This document shows positions 1-12,000 of a DNA stretch of 64,000 bases, one piece after another. Origin of the DNA: Leuctra nigra (lineage: Eukaryota > Arthropoda > Insecta > Plecoptera > Leuctridae); NCBI GenBank assembly GCA_934045905.1, contig OW203773.1, forward strand, positions 15,115,246-15,179,245, in the 5' to 3' direction. The notes beneath the pieces were generated by a model that was not told where the DNA came from, made no database searches, and was given only the letters and a program-made list of their open reading frames with translations. The position numbers and the translations under genes are program-made. Each line of letters begins with the position of its first letter. Positions within the stretch are counted from its first letter, which is position 1.

Positions 1-466
1 TTAAATCTGTCTCGTTGACTTCTAGAGGTATCAAAAATTTGTCTTGATGGGATAATATTTGTTTTTAATGATGTTCATTAAGTTAGCGGTAACGCATTTT
101 ATGTGATCGGTAAATCTTCAACCCCGTTTTAAAATATCATAATATTGAAAATTTGCTGTGCTATCAGGTTTGAACGTAAAAATCGTGTACGTGTGAAAGT
201 ACCTGTGATTACTTAACAAAATCGGAGTGCCCAGAGTTGAAATACCGAATGCGGAATATTCAACAAGATCCTGCTCAATATTGTACAATAAAAATGTAGT
301 TGGTTATTAGACGTATCGACTTAGCCCCTTTTTGATATCACATCTTGTCATTCGGGTTGCTGTCAACCGTCGTTCAAGAATTGAATGTTTTCATGATCGG
401 TACGGACACTTGGCTGTAGTTTGTACGCTGATGTGTTTTAAAGTAGAACCACCATATCCTCAATTT

Positions 467-950
467 ATCTGATTTACTTGAAATTTTGGTGACTTATTGA
501 TAATCATGAAAAACACAATCCCTGAAAAATTTAACACTTCTCGTGTCCAGTTTGTGAGATCAATTGATTTGTCTCCCTCATCTTATCCTATGCTGGAAAA
601 ATTAAATCGTGTAATTTTTCGTCTAAAATGAAGATATATTTTTTGTTGTCAATAGATTTGAACGATTTTTTTATTATGGTAGACATATGAACATACTATC
701 AGAAAAAAATACTAACGTGTGCTATTTTAAAAGTTATAAACCAAATTCGAAATATTTTTCCTATACCTCCCATGTTAAAGTTTTGTTCATCCTCTGATGA
801 CTTAAAATTGAAAATTCATTGTTGGACTGGAGTTGCAAACTGCAGGACATTAAATGGGTCTGTTATACTTCATTAAATATAGTTGAAATGTAGGAAAGCG
901 TTATTTGAACTTGTAATTTCAAGAAAATATATATTTCTGTATCGATCTAT
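467..950 (+). repeat. Dispersed repeat X, unfilled copy
   Basis: Matches 38002-38447 along its length (shared TCTCGTGTCCAGTTT, TATGGTAGACATATGAA, TTGTTGGACTGGAGTTGCAA). At 470-505 it reads GGTGACTTATTGATAATCAT with no insertion. Function unknown. Confidence 0.8.
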
Positions 951-1770
951 TAATAAATCCATCCATATTAATTCGCATCCATCCTATTCGCGTTTAAAAC
1001 CTGGTTAGGTAGCAGCACTGTCCTGTGTAGTATAGATCAAGGTGTATAGAAGAAGTGTGTAGGGTTTGAAGGCTAGAGCCTTGCATTACCGATTTATGAT
1101 GTCAGATATATCAAAACAATATAATACAAGTCTTACCAAAGTAAAAGAAGTTCTCTGCTTGGAAATGTTCCCCACACACTTACATGCATTTGGAAATCCC
1201 TCTTCCCAATCTTCAAAGCAGATTGCAGATGATTGTTTCTCCCGCACAGCGTTCTTCGGGAATAAATGAAAGGAGAGTCCATCTGCAGCTGTTGATTCTT
1301 TGTTTGAACATTGAGGAAAAACTACAGTATCGATGCTGCTTTTAGTTTGCTTTTTATTGCTAAATTCACCGGTTGAACATCCATTGACAGATGAAAACAA
1401 TTGAAAAACAAATTATTTTTGACTGCATAGGCTTGTAGGCGAAGCAGCCACCAGATTCCTTTGATTTTAAACGCGAATTGAACTCCTGCAGTCTTCAAGC
1501 TGCTGATTGCTGGTTGATCTTGATGACCTCGACCAGCTGCTCTCTCGCTTTCTCTTCCATGATCTAATAACCACGCTGGACAATTGATCTTGCGCCGTCA
1601 TCTTGCAGAATGAGACGGAAGATATGCGCGTTTGAACTCATCGATCACGGACTTTGTTTAGTCGAGGCCACGTCACTGATTACAGTCATACCTACGATTT
1701 TGTTGGGAAAATATTCGGTGTTTCTTTGCCAAATGAGCGAAGGGTATTCAGGCATCGTATGAAAGTTAAA
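951..1770. other. Unassigned AT-rich DNA
   Basis: No gene, repeat family or RNA recognised. Short frames at 1066-1400 have no recognisable protein content. Confidence 0.4.
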
Positions 1771-2315
1771 CTAGGAAAACGCTCATTGTAACGCGTTGAT
1801 AAGCGAGCACCGATACGCGCTATACCTTAATATGAACACAATTACTTGAAATAAATTGTAATATTTTTTACGAATCTATTTTATTCTGGCAAAGATTTAC
1901 CGAAATGCAAGGATCAAAATTTGATTCACATCAATTTTTTATTTAAAATCCATTTCTGATCTTAAAAATATCAAAATCATATTACTTTCCTAATTTTGCA
2001 AATTATTGACCTCTTTGAATGAAAGAACAATGACCTTTTTCTTAATGTTTTGGGGGCTGGCTGGTCATTAGTGGAAGGGTGGGGTGGCCAGGAAGCGACA
2101 TGGGTCAACTCAGCGGGGTGCCGCGCGGCAAGGGTCATCAAAAAAATAATCAACGTTTTGATTCGAATATTGCTCAAAAACAATAACAGGCTATGCTAGA
2201 ATTATGTTCGTGTATATTCAAAATTTCAGATCGATCGGTTAATCGGTGCAATCATGACAGGGCGAACAAAAAAAAACTGAGAAAGTGGCATAAGAGTCCC
2301 GTAGAAACGCTCTCT
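1771..2315 (-). mobile_element. Helitron-like element, diverged copy
   Basis: CTAGGAAAACGCTCATTG at 1771 and GCGTTGATAAGCGAGCAC mark the 3' terminus on the reverse strand. The other end is decayed but keeps ATTTCAGATCGATCGGTTAA and the A-rich tract near 2265. Confidence 0.6.
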
Positions 2316-2946
2316 AACTATCGTAACCTTACTGACAGTGTACACATCTTTTAAAGGCGGTCGTATATATTTTACCACCAAGAGGCGGTTTGGAGTGGTT
2401 TTAAAGGTAAATACAAAATATAAATTGCCATTTTTGGCAAACGGTTATGAATATCGAAAATGCAAGCCGTAGGTAGCATGTATTGAACCTTCATCTACAT
2501 TTTCATCGCCTACTGTCATAACTTTGCTCCTACTATGTGGCCAGCATTTGTAAGGCACGAAAACGCTCCGTGCGAGCGACGCAAACCACCTGTTGTCGAG
2601 AAAAAATATATGACAGTCAGGCCTTAATGAACATCCGATTCCCTTGGTTTTCGCTTAAACTTAAAATTAAAACATTTTGCATCACGGTTATCTGGCCTTT
2701 ACCTGGTGACTGCAATAATCAGAGATATTGACGTGCAAACCTGGACTAGGGTAGGTCGACCCTGTCTGCTCTTTGTCTGGGCCTCACCACTAGGTCACTT
2801 ACAAATCACATGTGAAAATGTCCTGACATGGTCGTACCATCTTCGTGAAAGGATTGCCGCCGGTGTCCTAATAAGTACTGTTACAAAGACCCCAGTGCCA
2901 AGTGACCTTGAACGAGAAGTCAACGGACTGTTTGCTCTTGTTTCAG
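2316..2946. other. Sequence upstream of the first visible exon
   Basis: Intron or promoter DNA ending in an acceptor at 2946. Short overlapping frames run through it, but no coding exon was recognised. Confidence 0.35.
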
Positions 2947-3083
2947 ATTGAGGACGCCAACATGGGCGAGAAGAGGAAGAGGCGCATCACGGACATGCGC
3001 ATTCGCTGTCTCAAGCAACTGTACCTGTCCGTGCCGTGCGTCCGGTTGATTCGAGAGCTCCAGATAGATCGCAAAGCCAAGAA
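2947..3083 (+). CDS. First visible exon of the disordered-protein gene
   Basis: The exon is bounded by TTTCAG at 2941-2946 and the donor GTAAGT at 3084. The frame is open through the whole exon, so residues before the ATG at 2962 (IEDAN) could also be coding if an upstream exon joins in phase 0. The encoded stretch is basic with a leucine-rich helix-like segment (RCLKQLYLSVPCVRLIREL). A hAT-like element begins 30 bases after the donor. Confidence 0.75.
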
Positions 3084-6000
3084 GTAAGTTCCATTGCTAG
3101 CAAGTATTACTCACAGGGTGTCCACAGGCGACTTTTTGCTACTTAATTGCTACTTATTTTTGCTATTCCTACTTGTATTGCTAAAAATCTAAAAAAGACA
3201 TTTAAATGCTACTTTTTTTGGCAATTGTTTAGGTCTAACATTCATGTTTATAATTTTTTAATGCCACACCTATTTGTTTTGTGTTGGTACACTGTTATTG
3301 CATTCCTAACTTTGCTTTGTCTTAAGTAGTCGGTAGAACAGCAATAGTTTTCGCGCCTCCTCTGTGGTCCCCAATAATGTTGCCTTAGCTTCCTTGAAAA
3401 ACCTACCATTTTCCTTGGTTCCACATTTGTCACGTTATGTAAAATTCTATTTTATGGCACCTTTATTTAACAAAAATGCCACTTTTATGCTGCTTTTTTC
3501 TATAAAATTGCTACTTTTTTGCCACTTATTTTCATCCAAAATGCTACTTTTGCTACTTTTTTGTCACCATTCTGGAGTGGACACCCAGTACTCATTATAA
3601 GGTACATCTGGATTAGTTTGACGCCAGCGCAGTCATCATCATCATCATCTGATGAGGCTAAGCGGCCGTTTCTCAGTACTTTCTTGGACGTACTTTTGTG
3701 CATGGTTCTTCCAAACTTGAGCTGGTAATCTGCCCCGTTCTCACTACAGTCTCAACCGCGGTTGACCTCAACTGCAGTTGAAATATAAATGGTGTTGATC
3801 TACCAAAACTGACACTTGCGTTCACACAGAATCCAGCTCTCAACTGCAGTTGAACCCTGTAATCTATGCAACCCGCCTGACTACCAGCTGTTTTTGAACA
3901 ATCAACAACATGGCGCTCACCGAAAGTGAAATTATTCATTTATTTGCTTTGATGTAAATTATCAACGCCAATATAATCAACAAATTACTAAGTAAACACA
4001 GGAGTAAACTTACAATACCTACGGGAATGTCGGCAATTACGAAAATGTCAGGTAGGACTAGGTTAGCTGTCAAATGTCCAAAGATTTTATAGTGGTGCGC
4101 GCATATTTCCTGTGAACTGCTTTGGTCAACTGCAGTTCAGATCTCAACTGAGTTCTAGAAACACGATCGAGTTTTCGATCGCGGTTGAACTCGATTGCGT
4201 TGCGTTCACACTGATGTTCAACTGCGATTGAGATTTTCAACTGCAGTTGAAACTTGTAGTGGGAACGGTTTATAAGCAGGTGTTTGCTCCATTCCGACTT
4301 ATACGAAGGCTTTACCGAAATGAATGCAACTTTGGACATGCTTTTTCTATTAATTGAACTATATCGTTCAAATTGCACATGTGACACCCCTTCCTCTATA
4401 CAACACTTCCACTAAAAAACTAGTACAATACCATCTGTGTCGAATCAGTCATCAGTGCTTCGTAACCGACCTTGAATGTACTTGAATGACCTTGTAATGC
4501 CGATTGGTTTAATCGATATCGAAGAAATGATTGTTACAACCTTGATATACGTGCACATGACTTCCCGTGAAGTGTGACCGACATCTAACTCCCTGCTCGA
4601 CCAGCATGTCTCCCAAACCCCGTAGAGAACACAAGTAGTTTGAGTGGGATTCGCTCCCGGCGTGGTATCTTTTCAAGTAGCTCAGAAAGGGCGAGTAGAG
4701 ATGGTCTGTTACATGAAATGTAGGTTCTTTCAGTCGAATACAATTGAAAAGATGCTCAAGACGAGGCGTTCTGACGAATTTTGTGGCTTATCTCTTGATT
4801 AGAAAGCTATCACGTTATACTAACTGTAGGGATTTTTGAGGTGCATAACCGTCTCCTTAATAGGACATTCACCATTATCTATAAAGTAGAATGGCTGTCT
4901 GTATGTATGTATGTAATGTATGTATGTGTGTATGTTCTTCATACGTTTCTACACCATTTGGCCGATCTCCACCAAACTTGGCATGGATTTTCTATGGGGT
5001 CCTGCACACATCGTATTTGGTGCTTACCCCCATCTTCAAGCCACACCTAATTGAAAAAAGAACAATTTAAAAATTACAATGACACTTTTGGCTGTATACC
5101 ATTGACCGACCTCAATAACATTTTCAGGATACAGGCTTTCAGGCTAAAATTTCAGGCTACTCCCCCCATCAGGTGTAATGTCAGGCAGGCAGGTCAGCTA
5201 GTCAATTCTAATGAAACTGTTATGTTCTTGTTTCTAGGCTTAAGCGGACTTCATCGAAGTCCTTCCCCCCGCCACTGCGAGTTCGAGGTGTGTCACGGTT
5301 CGTGCCCCTCGGCGCCGATCCCCCTTCCACGTCGTCCCGCCCGAGCGACGCCCGCCACCGGCCCTCAACAAGCGCCTCTTCCTCGTCGCCCGCGTCGAGT
5401 CCGCGGTCCCGCCCGAGCGACGCCCGCCACCGGCCCACGTCGAGAGACTCTTCCTCGTCGTCGACCATGAGCCACCGGTACCTACCCTCGACAATGACGT
5501 CACCGCCGCCGAGATCGACCTCCCGCTTATCTCTATCTTCTGGGTCTCACAGTGACCGCCGCTCGAGACTGGTGTCCTACGAGGAGCACATCCGGAACCA
5601 GCAGCGAAAGAAGAAGCGGGCTCTGGAGCGAGGCGGCGCCCTCCCCGTGCTCTCGCCGTCCTCGGACGAGCTGTGTCTGGGAGACAGCAGCGAGGACGAG
5701 GTGCCGCGTGTGTCGACGCCGCTGGTCAGCCTCTCCGCCGACCCCGCCAGGACCCTCAGCCCCATCCGGCCCATAGTGCTGCGCAGGGGCGTGGCGTCCG
5801 GACGATACTCCATCGAAAAGGAGAACTCGCAGAACACCTCCAACGGTGGTGAGTTCTGTTATGCTATTTTAAAACCACTCGACCTCGCTTGCATTAAGCT
5901 CGTTGCCTTTTCGGGAATGTAGTGTTTATTTTTACTTTATGAAAGGGTCCATTTTGTTCCACATTTGACAACTGGCATTATTCTTCCATGAATCCTGCCA

Positions 6001-9000
6001 CTACAGCCGCAACGGCTATATATGATATCTCGATTGACGGAATTTAGATACGGGTCTGATAGTAGTAACATCTGTCCTGCCATACCTAAGTTTTCAACTG
6101 TTTCATGTAACCTCCTGGTATTTAATAAAACAAAGAAGAAGATAATATACCAGGAACCAACTAGTAAAATACAAATTATTGAACAGAAACACTGGTATTG
6201 TCAAGTAAAAGTAAAAAGAGTCGGCGGACTCTTTTTATTTTTACTTGACAATACCAGTGTTTCTGTTCGATAATTTGTATTTTACTCCTGGTATTTGTAT
6301 AAAATGCAATTGGGCAATTTACGATCAAGTCATTCCAGGAAATGTTCCCGAACACACAGGATTATGTCATTCTTTTGCCTTAAAGTAGGTTACGAATGAG
6401 AGATCGACTTTGTCATTAGATCTGTACCCATGGGGCAGAAAGTCGGAAATGTATGGCGAAGTATTTAGCATGACTGGTGCCATTAATTAGTATTGGATGA
6501 ACACACACACACTCCAGTTTAAACGGCATTCACCTTTTACCTCTAAACTACATATATAGAGAAGTGGCGATCTCTACCTGTCATGTCTTCTAATATATAC
6601 TCTATTATTTCAGGGTCTCCAGTGGTTTCCCCTAAAATTCGTTCATCTCCGCCAGGACACCAGAGCGAGTCATCTAACCCTCAACGGTTCCTATCATCCG
6701 GGACGAAGCAGCTTGTCAGGATCCTGGAGGACAGGAATCCACCGCCTTCTTACGAACCAACGATCCAGCAGTGCAAAGTCCGTCTTGCCGACGTTCGCTT
6801 CAAGCAGAGGGAGATCCCGTATCCCGTGGATCCAGTGATCTGCGGGATGCTGCGCGATCGTCTACAACTATCCCTCGAGAGGCGGTTGATGGCATTGTTC
6901 GGTGCGGATCCCGAGCCCAAGAGGAGGCAGGAGAAGAAACCTGCGAAGAGTGTCTTTGCTCCCGTCGAGAAGACTATAGTCGTCCATGGCGTTGAGTGCC
7001 AGGTGGTCAGTGTGGAGCCCACTTCGGAGTCGAAGAGGAGGAAGATTGAGATTCCTGCGGCGAGTGTTGTCGTTCCCGCCGAGAAGACGATACTTGTCCA
7101 CGGAGTGGAATGTCAGGTGCTAAGAGCAGAGGGTTCTGACCGGCCTCAGGTGACCGTAGATACCCCTGAAGTCGTTCCAATTCAGAAGATCGTCAGACCT
7201 GTGTCGTGGTACACGAAGGGATCCACGGCGGTCGAGACCATAACGCGTCCTCCTCCAGTTGTGCCCGCCAAGGTGAAGCCGGCCGCTATCCACAACAAGC
7301 GCCCTTCGCACACTTCCGGTGACGTCATTGCAAAGAAGCCGCGCTCTGACTTGACTTCGAATGTGCTTGGTAATTTGTCCAACAAGCACGTGAAGGATGT
7401 CCACACTTCTGCAGGATCTTCAGGTGGCAAGTTGAAGTCTTCGCATCGTCGCGTTTCACAAAGTTCGCGGCACAGTTCAACCGACAGCCGGGCGTCGAAC
7501 AATTCCCACAGGAAGTCCGTTGAAGGTCGGAGTGACCGTTCTTCTCACAGGAAGTCGCTTGACAGTGACAAGTCGGCCAAGAGTGATAGTCCAGCTGCCA
7601 CACCTTCAGCCAGTTCAACTGTTGAAGCAAGTGTCGAACTAGCTCCCACAGCAACTGCACTGTCCTCTTGGACTTCTTGCTCCTGGACGCCTACCAATAA
7701 CATTTACAAGAATACGCCTGCATTGAAGAGTATCAACCATCCAGCTTCAACATCTTCTGGCGCGAAGGAACGTACTCCCAAGAGCATTGACAACAAATCG
7801 TCACGACGCAAATCAAATGAGGGGAATCCTGCTTCCACGTCTCCAGCCCATTCTGCTTTTAGCAAGACTTCCACAGCTTCAAAGTCTTCTGAGAAGCCCA
7901 AATTGTTAACTACCGAGCAACAATCTTCCACGCCTCCAGCCCATTCCGCTATTGGCAAGGCTTCAAAGTCTTCTGAGAAGCCCAAATCTTCAACTACTGA
8001 GCAACAATCTTCCAACCCTCCAGCCCATTCCGCTATTGGCAAGGCTTCCACAGCTTCAAAGTCTTCTGAGAAGCCCAAATCTTCAACTGCCGAACAACAA
8101 TCTTCGACGCCTCCAGCCCATTCCGCTATTGGCAAGGCTTCCACAGCTTCAAAGTCTTCTGAGAAGCCCAAATCTTCAACTACCGAGCAACAATCTTCGA
8201 CGCCTCCAGCCCATTCCGCTATTGGCAAGGCTTCCACAGCTTCAAAGTCTTCTGAGAAGCCCAAATCTTCAACTGCCGAACAACAATCTTCCACGCATCC
8301 AGCCCATTCCGCTATTAGCAAGGCTTCCCCAGCTTCAAAGTCTTCTGAGAAGCCCAAATCTTCAACTACTGAGCAACAATCTTCCACGCATCCAGCCCAT
8401 TCCGCTATTGGCAAGGCTTCCCCAGCTTCAAAGTCTTCTGAGAAGCCCAAATCTTCAACTACTGAGCAACAATCTTCCACGCCTCCAGCCCATTCCGCTA
8501 TTGGTAAGGCTTCCCCAGCTTCAAAGTCTTCTGAGAAGCCCAAATCTTCAACTGCCGAACAACAATCTTCCACGCCTCCAGCCCATTCCGCTATTGGCAA
8601 GGCTTCCACAGCTTCAAAGTCTTCTGAGAAGCCCAAATCTTCAACTACTGAGCAACAATCTTCCACGCATCCAGCCCATTCCGCTATTGGCAAGGCTTCC
8701 CCAGCTTCAAAGTCTTCTGAGAAGCCCAAATCTTCAACTACTGAGCAACAATCTTCCACGCCTCCAGCCCATTCCGCTATTGGTAAGGCTTCCCCAGCTT
8801 CAAAGTCTTCTGAGAAGCCCAAATCTTCAACTGCCGAACAACAATCTTCCACGCCTCCAGCCCATTCCGCTATTGGCAAGGCTTCCACAGCTTCAAAGTC
8901 TTCTGAGAAGCCCAAATCTTCAACTACTGAGCAACAATCTTCCACGCCTCCAGCCCATTCCGCTATTGGCAAGGCTTCCACAGCTTCAAAGTCTTCTGAG

Positions 9001-12000
9001 AAGCCCAAGTCTTCAACTAACGAACAACATTCTTCGACGCCTCCAGCCCATTCCGCTATTGGCAAGGCTTCCCCAGCTTCAAAGTCTTCTGAGAAGCCCA
9101 AATCTTCAACTACTGAGCAACAATCTTCCACGCCTCCAGCCCATTCCGCTATTGGCAAGGCTTCCACAGCTTCAAAGTCTTCTGAGAAGCCCAAGTCTTC
9201 AACTAACGAACAACATTCTTCGACGCCTCCAGCCCATTCCGCTATTGGCAAGGCTTCCCCAGCTTCAAAGTCTTCTGAGAAGCCCAAATCTTCAACTACT
9301 GAGCAACAATTTTCCACGCCTTTGTCTCCATCTGAAGCTCTCAAGAAATTACAGAAGACAATTACTCACCAAAGCTCGATTAAGGCACTCAATTCTTCTA
9401 CAAGTATCGAGGCTCGTCCTTCCGTTACAGAGTACAAGTCGCGCCGTAGTTCTACCGAGATCAGTGTCATGTCATCCAGCAATCACCATGATGCTTCTAA
9501 GCGTACATCAAGCAGTCATGGAAAGAAGAAACCTGTACAAGTTTCAACTGACACTCCGACCATTCCAGAGAGCTTCACCACCCTCGTCGCCTCTAATTGG
9601 CTTGACATTTTGAAAACAGAAGATTCTTATAATGATGTTGATACCAATAACCCTCTGAATGCAGAACTTCAAGGTCATCATCGACTTCAAGGACCTTCAT
9701 CGTCATCTATGAAGACAGTTCCTGGATCAACCGACGATCTGACACCTGTAGCCGGAAGTGAACCCACAGCATTGCCTCCAGTTGACTTGCCCCGCTGCAT
9801 TCCTTCAGGTGAAGGAGTTGCCAGTTCCTCAAGCTCAAGTGCCGAGAAGACGTTGCCAGTTCCAGCAGTACCCTCAACACCTGTCACGCCGAGAGCGCAG
9901 ATCTCGACCGGTCGGATTCTGACGCCAGCTCAGGAGCTTGCCAGACGACGAGCGGCGCCTCCTCCAGCGTTCATCCCGTTGGTCAGGAAGGTGAAAGTGG
10001 AGACGGACAAGGCCAAGACTCCGGTGAAGAGTCCAAGTGTGGCCGTCATGATGAAGACACCCGAACTCCATTCGAACACGCCTGCGTTCGTTCCACTCTC
10101 AACTGTACCACGTTCCAACAAGAAGCCTGCAGTTCATGCACTGACCACTGCTGTTGAGAAGGCCCCGGTGCCCATTGCACTGCCCACATGCCGTAACCCG
10201 ACACCAGACATTATCAAAGCAATTGAGATACCGAAGCTACCTTTGCCTCTGAACCCTGCCGCAGATTTCCCAACACCCGTAACTACATCAGTCCCAGCCG
10301 ACGGAACTGATTCCAGCCGACCCTATAATTTGTCAATGATTGCTGACGGCGGCTCGCTCCTGCTGAAAGTGAATGACTTGTCTGGGCCCTACGTCATCGG
10401 GATTACGGCCCCTCACAGAGACGATAACAGTGCTCTGAATTCTGTCATGGCAACGACCATGGGGAAGGTCGTGAACGAGGCGACTTCGGCTTTGCGTGAC
10501 ATCCGCACTCCGCCTGTCTTCAAGATTTTACCAGCGATGAGGCCGGCTTCGACTTACTCCAAGCCTCCGCAAGCTGCAGCAAAGCCTCCGCCGGTTGTCA
10601 ACGTTCTCCCAGCTGCCAAGGAGACGTCACCTCGTGCCCAGTCTACTCGTGTTGTCAACATTCTTCCGGCTGCCAAGGAGACGTCACCTCGTGCCCAGTC
10701 TACTCATGTTGTCAACATTCTCCCGGCTGCCAAGGAGACGTCACCTCGTGCCCAGTCTACTCATGTTGAGACTCTGCCAGATGCCGAGGTCATGCCGTCG
10801 ACGAAGCAAGCTTCACCTCGAGCCCCGACTGTGCCTACGCCAGAGCCCAAGAAGTTCGGCTCCATCCGAGTGAGGAGTCTGGAGAGCATGATGATCTCGC
10901 CACTCACATCTGAGATCCAACCAACGGGAAACCAGCCACCTGTTCCCTCACCCGCTGACCAGGTAACCAGTCCCGTCCAAGCGCCTCTGGAGCCCAGCAA
11001 ACCTGATCCTCAGAACGGCATGCAGAGTAAGAGGGGTCATGATGTCCATCGTCAAAGCGACGTTCCCATTGCTCCACCGGATACTGTGTCCGTGGACTCA
11101 CTGCAGACATTGACCAGAGATATCCGATTACCTAGTAGTGAGCCTGAAGAGAGTTTGAACAATCTCATAAACACCCGTACATCTTTCCTTCCAACGCCTT
11201 CTGTGGTCTCTGGACTGCAGACTAAACCGAGCAACCAACAAGCAAGACCTTCTGCGAACCCTCCAGGCATCATCCAGGCAAGGCCTGCTGTGGCCTATGC
11301 ATTGCCACCTCCTGTCACCATCCATTCAAGGCCTGCTGCAACCCCTCTAGGCACCATCCAGGCAAGGCCTGCTGAGACCCCTCCAGGCACCATCCAGGCA
11401 AGGCCTGCTGCGCCATTTACATTGCCACCTCCTGTCACTTTCATAGTGACCAGGCCCGTCCAGGCCCCTCCACAGTTCTTACAACAGCAGATGTACTATC
11501 AACCGCCCCAAATGTACCCACTTCAGAGCCTTCCATATCAGCAGATGTACTATCCCCACGCTAACTCCTACAGTCAATATGGCCCGAACCAAAACACTGG
11601 TTATCAGTTCTCAAAACAGTTTCACTATCATCTTAACAACCCGCCTTCGAGCGTGACTTACCAACCTTATCACAACCAAGGTTTGGCTCAATCCATTCGG
11701 CCATCTATTCCCCATCCACCTCCGCCACTTCCCGCTTCTATTCTTCCCCAACCACAGAAACAAGTTACAACGGCTGCTCCTCCGAGCACGGTGATCGCTC
11801 CACCGCCGTTGATCCGCGTGCCGAGTTGCGTGCGCTTCTCCGAAGAAGCCCAGTCGTGTTCCATCGAGAGGGTGCAGAACACCATGGCTCCGCACAACGT
11901 CGCCAATCCGGCACCACCGTCCTCTGTTAGCGCAGCGCTGGACTTGGTGTCGGATTTTCGTATTCCTGGGACGGATTCGGACCCTCCCGCTAGCGCGATT

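Noticed and set aside
7885..9320. CRISPR-like array
   Set aside because: Repeats are direct and coding, with no unique spacers, in a eukaryotic gene. No CRISPR array is present in the window.
7704..9344. Antisense 546-codon open frame
   Set aside because: It exists because the 93-bp repeat has no stop in that frame. The protein is a pure repeat and lies opposite a coherent exon.
7952..9613. Second forward 553-codon frame over the minisatellite
   Set aside because: Same cause; it does not continue into coherent sequence and no splice site supports it.
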